A stretch of 64,000 bases of DNA from MGBC113645 sp036308445 (GCA_036308445.1 JAXJVS010000048.1:19455-83454), one strand, 5' to 3'. Positions 7,132-16,517 are shown, counted from the first letter of the stretch. A program made the numbers and translations. The notes: generated by a model from the sequence alone, not told the origin.

Positions 7132-8165
7132 AAAAGTTACTAGTTATTTGTGGTGGACAATCAACAGAACATATTGTTTCAAGAATGTCTTGTACATCAG
7201 TATTAAACAATATTCATAAAGATTTATATGAAATTACATTAGTCGGTATTGATAAAGATGGAACTTGGTATTTATTAGATCAAAATCAAGATGACTTATC
7301 TAAAGAAACTTGGTTAAATAATGCTGAAGTTATAAAAGATGTTTATGGTTTATTAAAACAAAATGATGTTGTTTTTCCTGTATTACATGGTTTATATGGG
7401 GAAGATGGTACAATTCAGGGATTATTTGAATTAGCAGGTATTCCTTATGTAGGATGTAGAGTTATGGCAGCAAGTGTATCTATGGATAAAATCTATACTA
7501 AGAAGATATTAGATACTGTAGGTATTCCTCAAGTCAAATCTTTATATGTTAAGAAAAGATATGATGATAAGTTAGTAGTAGTAGATCATCAATTCAATGA
7601 ATATGAAGATATTGAAAATATCGTTGAAGAAAAATTAGGTTTACCAGTGTTTATTAAAGCTTCTCGTTCAGGTTCTTCAGTAGGATGTTATAGATGTAAT
7701 ACTAAAGAAGAATTAATGACTAAATTAACTGAGGCTGCTAAGTATGATAGACATGTTGTAGTTGAAGAATGTATTGATTGTATAGAGTTAGAAACTGCAG
7801 TGTTAGGTAATGATGACCCTATTGTATCTAGAGTAGGACAAATCATGCCTCATGGTGAATTCTATACTTTTGAATCTAAATATGAGGATGCAGAAAGTAA
7901 AACATGTATTCCAGCTAAAGTAGATGAAGATATTCAAGAAAAGATTAGAGGATATGCATTAAAAGTATTTAAAGCAGTAGATGGACATGGATTATCTCGT
8001 GTAGATTTCTTCTTAGACAAGAAGACAGGTAATGTTTATTTAAATGAAATTAATACTATGCCAGGATTTACTAAAATTTCTATGTATCCACAATTAATGG
8101 CGGATGCAGGTATATCTTATAGTGATTTAATTGATAGATTAATTGAATTAGCGTTTGAGAAATAA
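7128..8165 (+). CDS. ddl: D-alanine--D-alanine ligase
   Basis: A 345-residue ATP-grasp enzyme that joins two D-alanines for the peptidoglycan precursor. It has the N-terminal CGGQSTEHIVSRMS motif (GGxSxEHxVS), KASRSGSSVGC in the ATP-grasp region, and the C-terminal metal and substrate site NEINTMPGFTKISMYPQL. Length is normal for the family. The ATG lies inside the end of murF (ATGA-type overlap) with AAGGAG upstream. A strong terminator follows, so murF-ddl is a two-gene unit. Confidence 0.95.
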   Translation: MKKLLVICGGQSTEHIVSRMSCTSVLNNIHKDLYEITLVGIDKDGTWYLLDQNQDDLSKETWLNNAEVIKDVYGLLKQNDVVFPVLHGLYGEDGTIQGLFELAGIPYVGCRVMAASVSMDKIYTKKILDTVGIPQVKSLYVKKRYDDKLVVVDHQFNEYEDIENIVEEKLGLPVFIKASRSGSSVGCYRCNTKEELMTKLTEAAKYDRHVVVEECIDCIELETAVLGNDDPIVSRVGQIMPHGEFYTFESKYEDAESKTCIPAKVDEDIQEKIRGYALKVFKAVDGHGLSRVDFFLDKKTGNVYLNEINTMPGFTKISMYPQLMADAGISYSDLIDRLIELAFEK

Positions 8166-8191
8166 AAATCAAAATAGTTTTAAGATTATGT

Positions 8192-8228
8192 AAAGGTAAT
8201 ATTTATTGAATAATATTACCTTTTTTTT
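8192..8228 (+). terminator. Strong intrinsic terminator after ddl
   Basis: AAAGGTAATATT (8192-8203) pairs with AATATTACCTTT (8212-8223), followed by a run of T. Confidence 0.9.
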
Positions 8229-8334
8229 ATGCAATCTTTATACTTAACATTATTTTTACATTAAATTTACGTTTTATGGTCTTTTTGTCTAAAGGTTATT
8301 TGATAAACTAATGGCGAAAAGGGAGGTAGTCATT

Positions 8335-9288
8335 GTGGAGATTCGTTTAACGAATATCACTAAGGCATTTGGTGAAAGAAAGGTTATTAATAATGTTAGT
8401 CTCAAAATTGAAAGTGGTAGTTTTACTACATTATTAGGACCTTCCGGTTGTGGAAAAACAACTTTATTACGAATGATTTCAGGATTAGAAACACCAGATA
8501 CTGGTGAAATTTATTTTGGTGATCAATGCGTATTTTCTTCAGAAAAAGGCATAAATGTACCACCAGAAAAAAGAAAATTAGGATTTGTTTTTCAGGATTT
8601 TGCTTTATGGCCACATTTAACTGTATATGAAAATGTTGCCTTTGGATTACGTGCTGCAAAAAGAACAGAAGATTTAGATAAAAAAGTTAAAGATGCATTA
8701 CATGCAGTACAACTAGATGATTTTGGTAAAAGATATCCTCATCAATTATCAGGAGGACAACAGCAACGTGTTGCTTTTGCGAGAGCCATTGTTATTGAAC
8801 CTGAATGTATTTTATTTGATGAACCATTATCAGCTTTAGATGCATTATTAAGAGAAGAAATGCGTACAGAATTAAAATCATTGATGACGAAGTTTAATAT
8901 TACGGCTGTATTTGTTACTCATGATCAGATTGAAGCTATGAGTATGAGCGATAAGATAGCAGTTTTACACCAAGGGGTAGTTGATCAATATGAAGGACCC
9001 GTAGAAGTCTATGAAAGACCTTCTACTGAATTTGTTGCGAAATTTGTCGGATCATCTAACTGGATTGATGAACATCATATGTTTAGACCTGAAAAAGCAC
9101 ACTTAGTTAAAAGTGAAGGGGATATTCATTTTGATACAGAGGTATTAGATGTACAGTTTTTAGGAAATTCTTATCAAGGAAGATTGAAATATAAAGATTA
9201 TATCTGGTCTTTCTTAACACTAGAAAAATTACAGAGTGGTGAAAAGATTTCCTTATTTTTAAATATAAACAATATAGTAGAATTATAG
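8335..9288 (+). CDS. ABC importer ATPase, FbpC/AfuC (ferric) type
   Basis: A 317-residue ATP-binding subunit. GTG 8335 was chosen because GGGAGG (8321-8326) has correct spacing; the ATG at 8311 has no site. It has Walker A GPSGCGKTT (35-43), Q-loop VFQDFALWPHLTV, signature LSGGQQQRVAFARA, Walker B ILFDEPLSALD and the switch HDQIEAMSMSD. The C-terminal regulatory part is short. The QDFALWPH and DEPLSALDALLREEM patterns fit the iron/thiamine/putrescine importer ATPases. It is first in an operon with a lipoprotein and a fused permease. The substrate is inferred, not proven; ferric iron is favoured, but other family-1 substrates remain possible. Confidence 0.85.
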   Translation: MEIRLTNITKAFGERKVINNVSLKIESGSFTTLLGPSGCGKTTLLRMISGLETPDTGEIYFGDQCVFSSEKGINVPPEKRKLGFVFQDFALWPHLTVYENVAFGLRAAKRTEDLDKKVKDALHAVQLDDFGKRYPHQLSGGQQQRVAFARAIVIEPECILFDEPLSALDALLREEMRTELKSLMTKFNITAVFVTHDQIEAMSMSDKIAVLHQGVVDQYEGPVEVYERPSTEFVAKFVGSSNWIDEHHMFRPEKAHLVKSEGDIHFDTEVLDVQFLGNSYQGRLKYKDYIWSFLTLEKLQSGEKISLFLNINNIVEL

Positions 9289-9299
9289 GAGGAAACAAT

Positions 9300-10283
9300 A
9301 TGAAAAAAATTATGTCATTATTATTATCATTTACGCTTTGTTTAGGATTAACAGGGTGTGGATCTTCTCATAGTACAGAAGATAATGGTAAATTAACAGT
9401 ATATATGCCTTCTCCAGCTGGATTGGCAGATAATTTAGTTGCTGGATTTGAAGCTGCTACAGGTGTAGATGTAGAAGTTTTCCAAGGAACAACAGGTGAA
9501 ATTCTAGCTAGGTTAGAAGCTGAAGAAGCTAATCCTGTTGCAGATGTTGTTATTTTAGCGTCTTGGTCTGATGGTCTTTCAATGAAAGCTGATGACAAGA
9601 TTATGAGTTATACACCAGAAAACGCTGATAAAGTTGTTGAAGGATGGATTGATGAAGATAATACTTTATTTGGCTATAGTGCTTCTGCAGTAGGTGTTAT
9701 TTACAATACAACTGTTATTTCTGAATTAAACGCTAATTGGGATGAATTAGCTACTTCTAAGTATAAAGATTTATTAGCTATTCCTGATCCGGAAAAATCT
9801 GGTTCTTGCAAAGATTTTGTAGCAGGATATGTTAATGCTTATGGTTGGGATACTTTTGAATCTATGGCTAATAATGGATTACTAAATGGTGGAGCTAATA
9901 AAGCTGCTTTAGAATCAGTAACTACTGGTGAAATTGGTGCTTTAATTGCTGGTGTGGATTATAATGCTTATTCTTCAATTGCTAATGGAGAACCACTAGC
10001 TATCTATTATCCAGCAGGTGGTACAGTAGTTAATCCTAGACCTGCAATGATTATGAACACTGCTCCTAATGTTGATAATGCAAAGGCATTTATAGATTAT
10101 TTATTCACTGATGAAGCTCAACAAATGGTTGCAGATACTTATTTATTACCAGGACGTATTGATGTGACTTGTGATAATCGTACTAACTTAAATGATATTC
10201 CACAAATTGATTGTGATTGGGATAAGATGGTTGATACTTCAGCTGATATAGCTGAAAAAGTCATTGAGTTAACTAGTAAATAA
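9300..10283 (+). CDS. ABC substrate-binding lipoprotein, FbpA-like
   Basis: A 327-residue extracellular binding protein preceded by AGGAGG. The signal peptide ends in a lipobox (GLTGC, Cys near residue 20), so it should be membrane-anchored. The mature part starts KLTVYMPSPAGLADNLVAGFEAATGVDVEVFQGTTGE, the usual opening of the iron-type type II periplasmic binding fold. GYSASAVGVIYNTTV and the C-terminal ALIAGVDYNAYSSIANGEPLAIYYPAGG are also typical. Paired tyrosines (VDYNAY, IYYP) are in the region where FbpA proteins bind Fe(III). That supports ferric transport but does not prove it. Confidence 0.85.
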   Translation: MKKIMSLLLSFTLCLGLTGCGSSHSTEDNGKLTVYMPSPAGLADNLVAGFEAATGVDVEVFQGTTGEILARLEAEEANPVADVVILASWSDGLSMKADDKIMSYTPENADKVVEGWIDEDNTLFGYSASAVGVIYNTTVISELNANWDELATSKYKDLLAIPDPEKSGSCKDFVAGYVNAYGWDTFESMANNGLLNGGANKAALESVTTGEIGALIAGVDYNAYSSIANGEPLAIYYPAGGTVVNPRPAMIMNTAPNVDNAKAFIDYLFTDEAQQMVADTYLLPGRIDVTCDNRTNLNDIPQIDCDWDKMVDTSADIAEKVIELTSK

Positions 10284-10295
10284 TAGGTGATATTT

Positions 10296-11960
10296 ATGAA
10301 AAAAATGGGAATGGAAAAAAAGAATATGCCATTAGTTATCTTGGCTATTATCCTTCTTTTTTTAATCGTTTGCCCTTTAATGATGATATTTGCCAAAGCG
10401 GTCATTGTTGATGGCCGCTTTGACTTAGTGTCAGTTTGGCGAACTTTGATTGAAAGTGAAAATGCTCAGATGATAGGTAATTCATTGGTGTTAGGAGTAT
10501 TAGTTGTAATTGTATCTTCGATTATTGCTTTACCATTAGCATATTTGTTTTCTAGAACAAAATTTGCTAAATATCGTTTTTTTGATATTATTTTTATGAT
10601 TCCGTTTATGACTCCACCATATATAGCATCTATGGGATGGATCTTGTTCATGCAAAAGAACGGATTATTACAACAAATATTTCCTTCACTTCAAGGAACA
10701 GAAAATTATTTCTTTACTTTAGCTGGTTTAGTCATTGTTATGAGCTTTCATGTTTTTCCTTTTATGTTAACAATGATGAAAAATGCGATGTTGAATATTC
10801 CTTCTAGTTTGGATGAATCGGCGGCTGTATTTGGTGCTGCTTTTACGAAAAGATTACGTAAGATTTTTATGCCTCTATTAACAGGTAATTATGCAATTGG
10901 TGCTTTATTATTATTTGTAAAAACTATAGCTGAATATGGTACTCCTTCTACTTTAGGTAAACGTATTGGTTTTGATGTATTTACTACTGAGATTCATCGT
11001 TATGCTACTGTAGCTCCAATTGATTTTGGTAAATCTGCTACTCTAGCAAGTGCCTTAGTAGGAATTTGTTTATTAATGTGGATGGTTCAAAACTATATTA
11101 CTAATAGAAAAAGTTATAATTTAGTAAGTGGTAAAGGGACTAAGGTAATTTTAATAAAAATGAATTTATCTGTTACTATTTTCAGCTGGTTATATATTAT
11201 TGCTGTTTTAGTATTATCAATTGGTGTTCCTTATTTTTCTGTTATTAGTACTTCTCTTATTAAGTTAAGAGGATTTGGTTTGCAGGCAGGAAATTTTACA
11301 TTGCAGCATTATGTGGATTTATTTGCAGCTAATTCTAAAGGTTTAAGTGCATTACAGAATAGTTTGTTTTTGGCTGTTGTTTCTGCAACTATTTGCGCTC
11401 TTTTAGGAACTTTAATAGTTATTGCTATTCGTCATTCTAAATCTAAAGCTAAGAAGATTGTTGAAGCTATTGCTTTACTTCCAGAAATGATTCCTAGTAT
11501 TGTACTAATTATTGGGATTATGTTGTTTTATAATCAAATTTATAATGTTTTTCCTTTATATAATACTATTGGTATTTTAGTAGTAGCTTATGTAGCATTG
11601 TTTTTGCCTTATACTATTCAATATGTAACATCAGCATTTACTCAAATATCAGATAGTTTGATGGCAGCAGGTAAGGTTTTTGGTGGAAGTCCTTTCTATA
11701 TTTTTAGACGTATTACTTTACCATTAATTATGAAAGGTGTATTAACTGGTTGGATGATGACTTTTATTATTGCTTTTCGTGAATTAGTAACTGCTAGTTT
11801 AATTGCTCCACCTAATGTATTAGTTGTATCAACATATATCATTCGTGAATTTGAGCAGGGTTCAGTATCAGTTGGTATGGCTATGGCTGTTTTATGTGTA
11901 TTATTTACGACAACAGCTTTATTAATTCTTAATAGATTTATTGAAAACCAAAAAGGATAG
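10296..11960 (+). CDS. ABC importer permease, two fused permease domains (FbpB/SfuB-like)
   Basis: A 554-residue polytopic protein with about 12 membrane segments in two homologous halves. Each half carries an EAA-type loop: DESAAVFGAAFTKRLRKIFMPLL around residues 170-195, and DSLMAAGKVFGGSPFYIFRRITLPLI in the second half. Fusion of both permease domains is typical of ferric importers of the FbpB/SfuB type. ATG 10296 is chosen with AGGTGA at 10285-10290. The gene follows the lipoprotein by 12 bases and the MBL gene follows it by 3, so the four genes form one operon. Confidence 0.88.
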   Translation: MKKMGMEKKNMPLVILAIILLFLIVCPLMMIFAKAVIVDGRFDLVSVWRTLIESENAQMIGNSLVLGVLVVIVSSIIALPLAYLFSRTKFAKYRFFDIIFMIPFMTPPYIASMGWILFMQKNGLLQQIFPSLQGTENYFFTLAGLVIVMSFHVFPFMLTMMKNAMLNIPSSLDESAAVFGAAFTKRLRKIFMPLLTGNYAIGALLLFVKTIAEYGTPSTLGKRIGFDVFTTEIHRYATVAPIDFGKSATLASALVGICLLMWMVQNYITNRKSYNLVSGKGTKVILIKMNLSVTIFSWLYIIAVLVLSIGVPYFSVISTSLIKLRGFGLQAGNFTLQHYVDLFAANSKGLSALQNSLFLAVVSATICALLGTLIVIAIRHSKSKAKKIVEAIALLPEMIPSIVLIIGIMLFYNQIYNVFPLYNTIGILVVAYVALFLPYTIQYVTSAFTQISDSLMAAGKVFGGSPFYIFRRITLPLIMKGVLTGWMMTFIIAFRELVTASLIAPPNVLVVSTYIIREFEQGSVSVGMAMAVLCVLFTTTALLILNRFIENQKG

Positions 11961-11963
11961 GAT

Positions 11964-13025
11964 ATGATGAAATTAAAAATAGCAGGTGGTTGTGGTGAAC
12001 ATGGAAGAAATTGCTTTTATGTAGAATTGGATGATTATGCTTTTCTGGTTGATTGTGGTATTATGGCAGATGAGAAAGATGGTGGTTATCCCTATTTATC
12101 ACAAGATGAAATTAAAAATATTCGTTATATCTTTTTAACACATTCTCACTTAGATCATGTGGGAGCATTGCCGTGGCTTATATCAAATGGTTTCAAAGGA
12201 AGTGTTATTGCTTCTAAGGAAACTATAAAACAGTTATCTTTCCATCTTGAAAGCACAATCTCTTTAGAAGAATTAGAATCATTGGCTGACTTAAAAGTGG
12301 AATATGGTAGAAGTGGTCATTGTATTGGTAGTGTCTGGTATTTGTTTGAATATAAGAATAAGAAAATATTCTTTTCTGGTGATTATAGTGAAGATACATT
12401 GTGTTTTAGAGTAGATAAGATAAGAGATATTTCTGCTGATATTGCTGTTTTAGATAGTGCATATGGGTATGATGAAAATGATTATCAGTATTATTATCAC
12501 AATATTGTAGTAAAAACAAATGAATTATTAAAGAAATGTTCTACATTATTGTTTCCTATTCCTAAATATGGTAGAGGAATAGAATTATATGCTTTGTTGA
12601 AAAAGGAAATACCTGGGTTAAAATATGCAGGGGATCAACATTTTGTTGATCAGTTATCATTGATTGAAGATGATATGTTCTGGTTAAAAGAAGAAAGTAA
12701 AGAATATTTGTCGAAGGTGAATTTATATCAAGAAGAGGTAAAGGCAAATATCGTTTTTGTCAGCAATCCTCAATTAAAAACAGTAGAAACTCAAAGAATT
12801 GCTGGTGAAATTATGAAAAATAATTTTGCTTTAATGACTGGAACAGTAGAGAAAGATACGATGAGTTATGAACTTTTAAATCAAGGAAAGATGATAATGT
12901 GTCGTTATCCTGTTCATTTAAGTTATAGACAATTTTGTAATCTTATATCATTGAATAGTTTCAAGAAGGTTATTGCATATCATAGTCCTCAGATAAAACC
13001 TGAATGTATAGAATATATAGTATAA
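11964..13025 (+). CDS. MBL-fold / beta-CASP-like metallohydrolase
   Basis: A 353-residue cytoplasmic protein. The metallo-beta-lactamase half has the metal motif THSHLDHVGALPWL (HxHxDH) near residue 60, a second ligand in RSGHCIGSVWY and the Asp ligand in FFSGDYSED. After VLDSAYG, the segment LFPIPKYGRGIELYALLKK and the C-terminal MCRYPVHLSYRQFCNLI...KVIAYHS resemble the beta-CASP domain and final His motif of nucleic-acid-processing MBL enzymes (CPSF/RNase J group). An RNA or DNA nuclease is therefore the best guess. Its tight coupling to an iron-type ABC importer is unexpected, and its role there is unknown. Confidence 0.75.
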   Translation: MMKLKIAGGCGEHGRNCFYVELDDYAFLVDCGIMADEKDGGYPYLSQDEIKNIRYIFLTHSHLDHVGALPWLISNGFKGSVIASKETIKQLSFHLESTISLEELESLADLKVEYGRSGHCIGSVWYLFEYKNKKIFFSGDYSEDTLCFRVDKIRDISADIAVLDSAYGYDENDYQYYYHNIVVKTNELLKKCSTLLFPIPKYGRGIELYALLKKEIPGLKYAGDQHFVDQLSLIEDDMFWLKEESKEYLSKVNLYQEEVKANIVFVSNPQLKTVETQRIAGEIMKNNFALMTGTVEKDTMSYELLNQGKMIMCRYPVHLSYRQFCNLISLNSFKKVIAYHSPQIKPECIEYIV

Positions 13026-13124
13026 TAAAAGTTTTTGTTTGTTTAAATTTTATGAAAATCTTGATTTGATTGATAAAGGTTATCTATAATATATATATAA
13101 ATATTTGAAAAGAGGAGATAAGCT

Positions 13125-13799
13125 ATGGTATTAGATAAAATAAAGGGGAAACTAATTGTTTCTTGTCAAGCTCTACCTGATGAACCTTTACATTCAAGCT
13201 TTATCATGGGACGTATGGCTATTGCTGCTAAAGCAGGTGGTGCTGCAGGGATTAGGGCTCAGTCTGTTGTTGATATTAATGAAATTATGAGTGTGTGTGA
13301 TTTGCCAGTAATCGGGATTATTAAACGTAATTATGATGATAGTGAGATTTATATTACACCTACTCATAAAGAAATAGAAGAATTATTAACAACTTCTTGT
13401 CAGATAATTGCTTTAGATGCAACTGATAGAAAAAGACCTGCTGATGAAAAATGCGAAGATTTAGTAAAGATGATACATAATGCTGGACGACTAGCTATGG
13501 CAGATTGTTCAACATATGAAGAATGTGTTAAAGCTCAAGAAATAGGCTTTGATATTGTTTCTACAACTTTATGTGGTTATACTTCATATTCTAAAATTAT
13601 TGATGGTCCGAATTTTGAACTTCTTAAAAAGTGTGTAGATACATTAAATGTACCAGTTATTGCTGAAGGAAAGATTAATACACCAGAGGATTTAAGAAGA
13701 GTATTTGATGAATGTGGTGCATTCAGTGCGGTTGTAGGAGGAGCTATCACTCGTCCACAACAGATTACTGAACGTTTTGTAAGTGTTTTGAATAAATAG
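13125..13799 (+). CDS. nanE: N-acetylmannosamine-6-phosphate 2-epimerase
   Basis: A 224-residue TIM-barrel enzyme that converts ManNAc-6-P to GlcNAc-6-P in sialic acid and ManNAc use. KGKLIVSCQALPDEPLHSS, AKAGGAAGIRAQSV, VIGIIKRNY, ITPTHKEIEEL and IIALDATDRKRP are characteristic NanE blocks, with C-terminal IAEGKINTPEDLRRVFDECGAFSAVVGGAITRPQQIT. A GAGGAG site precedes it, and a TTGATT (18 bp) TATAAT promoter lies at about 13064-13095. No other sialic acid genes are nearby; GlcNAc-6-P could feed the NagB-like step at 3098. It is monocistronic with a terminator at 13823-13855. Confidence 0.93.
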   Translation: MVLDKIKGKLIVSCQALPDEPLHSSFIMGRMAIAAKAGGAAGIRAQSVVDINEIMSVCDLPVIGIIKRNYDDSEIYITPTHKEIEELLTTSCQIIALDATDRKRPADEKCEDLVKMIHNAGRLAMADCSTYEECVKAQEIGFDIVSTTLCGYTSYSKIIDGPNFELLKKCVDTLNVPVIAEGKINTPEDLRRVFDECGAFSAVVGGAITRPQQITERFVSVLNK

Positions 13800-13822
13800 T
13801 AATTCTAAGAATAGTATCATAT

Positions 13823-13855
13823 AAAAGCAGAAGAGAAAACTTCTGCTTTTATTAG
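13823..13855 (+). terminator. Intrinsic terminator after nanE; insertion point of the intron
   Basis: AAAAGCAGAAG (13823-13833) pairs with CTTCTGCTTTT (13840-13850). The T tract is cut by the 5' end of a group II intron (GTGTGCC from 13855). Confidence 0.88.
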
Positions 13856-14274
13856 TGTGCCGGGTATGGCATGAATTCACAGGTATTTACCGCCAAGTGT
13901 AGTGAACCACAAGCCGTTGACAGTGATGTCATGGGTGAAGGAAGTGATGTAGCGATTCTTTTGAGCGTACGAACAGAAACCTGATGAAACTAAATAAAGC
14001 GTGTAAATGTAAATTTAGTGAAGAAGATATCTATAAATGTGCAAATTCAAGATTAGGGTGGTACAGAAGAAGTGGATTAAATGTAGTCAATTTTGTGTTA
14101 TCACCAAAAGTTCTAGCCATAGAAAAAGGAGAAAGACCTGGATTGGTCAATCCCCTTGAATACTATCTTAAGAGTTTGTTATTCGATATAAATGTAGAGC
14201 CGTATACGAGACCCGTACGTACGGTTCAATGAGAGGAACGAAAATAATTATAAAATTATTTTCTCTCTACTCTA
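13855..14274 (+). mobile_element. Internally deleted group II intron
   Basis: The 5' end GTGTGCCGGGTATGGCATG is a bacterial group II intron start. It is followed by domain I-like sequence (TGGGTGAAGGAAGTGATGTAG, GAGCGTACGAACAGAAACC). Domain V is complete at 14197-14227: GAGCCGTA pairs with TACGGTTC, TACG with CGTA, and the AGC triad is present. Domain VI follows, with a GAAAATAATT/AATTATTTTC helix, and the element ends in CTACTCTAT near 14274. The whole element is only about 420 bp, against 1.8-2.5 kb for an intact intron. Most of domains I-IV and the reverse transcriptase are missing. It cannot move by itself, but its domain V/VI could still fold. Confidence 0.85.
13984..14232 (+). pseudogene. 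Remnant of the intron-encoded reverse transcriptase/maturase C-terminus
   Basis: An 82-codon frame inside the intron. It contains CANSRLGWYRRSG...VLSPKVLAIEKGERPGLVNPLEYY, which resembles the end of group II intron proteins (AN[ST]RxGYWR... LxxYY). No RT motifs (YADD) remain. The last dozen codons run into domain V, so this end is not original. It is a relic and probably not expressed. Confidence 0.7.
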
Positions 14275-14466
14275 TTGCATATTCATAAATTTCATGTTCT
14301 ATTATCGTTTGATTTTTTATGAAATATAAGATATAAGACTTTTAGAAGTGATATCAAGTAATAAAAAAACAAACATATTATTTAGAAAAACTTATTAATA
14401 TAGCTTTGTTTTTTAGATTTAATAGAAAATAGTATTTAAAAAAATTACAAAAAAAGTGTAAATTGG

Positions 14467-14495
14467 TTGACTTATTTTGTAAGAAAGAGTATCAT
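14467..14495 (+). promoter_or_regulatory. Promoter of the leu/ilv operon
   Basis: TTGACT (14467-14472), 17-bp spacer, TATCAT (14490-14495). Transcription would start near 14502, at the head of the T-box leader. The 190 bases between the intron and this promoter contain no gene; only a weak AAAAAACAAA/TTTGTTTTTT pairing (about 14363-14414) is visible. Confidence 0.75.
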
Positions 14496-14501
14496 AGTAA
14501 G

Positions 14502-14803
14502 TAACAACCCTATATTAAATACTTTGATAGGAAATAGTAGATTATGAGTCTTGCATAGAGAGGTTCTGGGTGGTGTAAAGAACCGAAGGTGATTAGTTGA
14601 ACTCGTCCTTGAGTGGAGCACTGAAATAATAGTAAGCTGCTACGGAACTTGCAACCGTTATCCTGCTAGAGTATGTACTTATTTATAAGCGTACTTGATA
14701 AGGTTATTATCGTGAGATAATAATAAATATGAGGTGGAACCACGAAGTCTTTACTCTCGTCCTCTAGTTATGCATTAATGCGTACAGGGATGGGAGTTTT
14801 TTT
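14502..14803 (+). promoter_or_regulatory. T-box riboswitch, leucine-specific
   Basis: The leader has the T-box sequence GGTGGAACCACG (14733-14744), whose TGGA pairs with uncharged tRNA acceptor ends. The stem I AG-rich element AGAGAGGTTCTGGGTGGTG is near 14567-14585. The specifier region GAACTCGTCC puts CTC (Leu) at 14602-14604. The terminator is ACTCTCGTCCT (14753-14763) pairing with GGGATGGGAGT (14787-14797) before a T run. Low charging of tRNA-Leu would allow readthrough into leuA and the seven genes behind it. The CTC call rests on position and on the downstream genes. Confidence 0.92.
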
Positions 14804-14827
14804 ATTAGGTTGGAAAGGAGAATAAAG

Positions 14828-16507
14828 ATGAACTATAAAAAGTATAAGAGATTTGAAACTATTAAATTAAAAGATCGTACATGGCCTGATAATGAAATTA
14901 CTAAAGCGCCAACTTGGTGTTCAGTTGATTTACGTGATGGTAATCAAGCTTTAATTACACCAATGAAAATAGAAGAAAAAGTGGAGATGTTTCAATTATT
15001 AGTTGATTTAGGATTCAAAGAAATTGAAGTTGGGTTCCCTTCTTCTTCACAAATAGAATATGATTTCTTAAGAATCCTTATTGATGAACATTTAATTCCA
15101 GATGATGTTACAGTACAGGTATTAACACAAGCAAGAGAACATTTAATCAGAAGAACTTTTGAATCATTAAAAGGATTAGATAAAGCTATCGTGCATGTTT
15201 ATAACTCTACATCAGTGTTACAAAGAGATGTTGTATTCCATAAAGAAAAAGATGAAATTAAACAAATTGCGATTGATGGAGTTAAATTAGTTAAAGAATT
15301 ATCTCAAGAATTTGATGGTAAAGTTATTCTTGAGTATTCTCCAGAAAGTTTTACAGGTACTGAAGTTGATTATGCTTTAGAAGTATGTGAAGCTGTATTA
15401 GATGAATGGGGAGCTAGTAAAGAAAATCCGGTTATTATTAATTTACCGTCTACTGTAGAAATGGATACTCCAAATGTATATGCTGATCAGATTGAATGGA
15501 TGTGTAGAAACTTTACTGATAGAGAAAGAGTTATTGTTTCATTACATCCTCATAATGATAGAGGTTGTGGTGTTGCAACTACTGAACTTGGTTTATTAGC
15601 TGGTGCAGACAGAGTTGAAGGAACTTTATTTGGTAATGGTGAAAGAACGGGGAATGTAGATGTTATTACAGTTGCATTAAATATGTTTACTCATGGTGTT
15701 GATCCAAAACTTGAATTAGCACAAATTAATGATATTAAACATGTATATGAAAAATGTACAAAGATGGATGTACCACCTAGACATCCTTATGCAGGTCAAT
15801 TAGTATTTACTGCTTTCTCTGGTAGTCATCAGGATGCTATTAATAAAGGTATGTATGAATATAAAACAAGAAATACTGGAATTTGGGAAGTTCCTTACTT
15901 ACCAATTGATCCTGCTGATTTAAATAGACAATATGAACCAATTGTAAGAATTAATTCTCAATCTGGTAAAGGTGGAGTTGCCTTTGTTATGGAAAATGTA
16001 TTTGGATATCATTTACCAAAAGCATTACAGGCTGATTTTGCTAAATGTATTCAAAATATTAGTGAAAATGAAGGAGAAGTTTCTCCAGAAAGAATCTTTG
16101 ATACTTTCAATAAAGAATATATTGATAATGAAGAACCATTTAAGTTTATTAAACAAAGATTAGTAGATTTAAGTGAAGATGATAGTACTGAATATGATAG
16201 AATGGTTGAATTGACTATTGAAGATCATGGTGAAGTGAAAACGATTATTGGTTATGGTAATGGTCCTATTGATGCGGTTAAGAATGCATTAAATTCTAAT
16301 GATTTCATTTATACTCATTTATTAGATTATAGTGAACATGCTTTAACTTCTGGGTCTTCTTCTAAAGCTGCTGCTTATGTGCAGTTAAGAGTGAAAGGTA
16401 GTTCTATTCAAGAATTTGGTGTAGGAATACATGCAAATATTACAAATGCAACTATAAAAGCAATTGTTTCAGCAATGAATAGAATTCATAAACGTATAAA
16501 GAAATAG
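14828..16507 (+). CDS. leuA: 2-isopropylmalate synthase (long, type 2)
   Basis: A 559-residue first enzyme of leucine synthesis: 2-ketoisovalerate plus acetyl-CoA to 2-isopropylmalate. ATG 14828 is used because AAGGAG (14815-14820) is well spaced. The catalytic TIM barrel shows the metal/substrate motif DLRDGNQAL (34-42), VGFPSSSQIEYDF, and the metal-binding HPHNDRGCG. The N-terminal YKRFETIKLKDRTWPDNEITKAPTW belongs to the long yeast/actinobacterial-like LeuA group rather than the common 510-residue one. The C-terminal 130 residues (after about 430) are the allosteric LeuA dimer domain, so leucine feedback is likely in addition to T-box control. Confidence 0.95.
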   Translation: MNYKKYKRFETIKLKDRTWPDNEITKAPTWCSVDLRDGNQALITPMKIEEKVEMFQLLVDLGFKEIEVGFPSSSQIEYDFLRILIDEHLIPDDVTVQVLTQAREHLIRRTFESLKGLDKAIVHVYNSTSVLQRDVVFHKEKDEIKQIAIDGVKLVKELSQEFDGKVILEYSPESFTGTEVDYALEVCEAVLDEWGASKENPVIINLPSTVEMDTPNVYADQIEWMCRNFTDRERVIVSLHPHNDRGCGVATTELGLLAGADRVEGTLFGNGERTGNVDVITVALNMFTHGVDPKLELAQINDIKHVYEKCTKMDVPPRHPYAGQLVFTAFSGSHQDAINKGMYEYKTRNTGIWEVPYLPIDPADLNRQYEPIVRINSQSGKGGVAFVMENVFGYHLPKALQADFAKCIQNISENEGEVSPERIFDTFNKEYIDNEEPFKFIKQRLVDLSEDDSTEYDRMVELTIEDHGEVKTIIGYGNGPIDAVKNALNSNDFIYTHLLDYSEHALTSGSSSKAAAYVQLRVKGSSIQEFGVGIHANITNATIKAIVSAMNRIHKRIKK

Positions 16508-16517
16508 AGGTGACATA

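Noticed and set aside
14275..14460. A further RNA or small gene between the intron relic and the leu promoter
   Set aside because: Only AT-rich sequence and a weak long-loop A/T pairing are visible.
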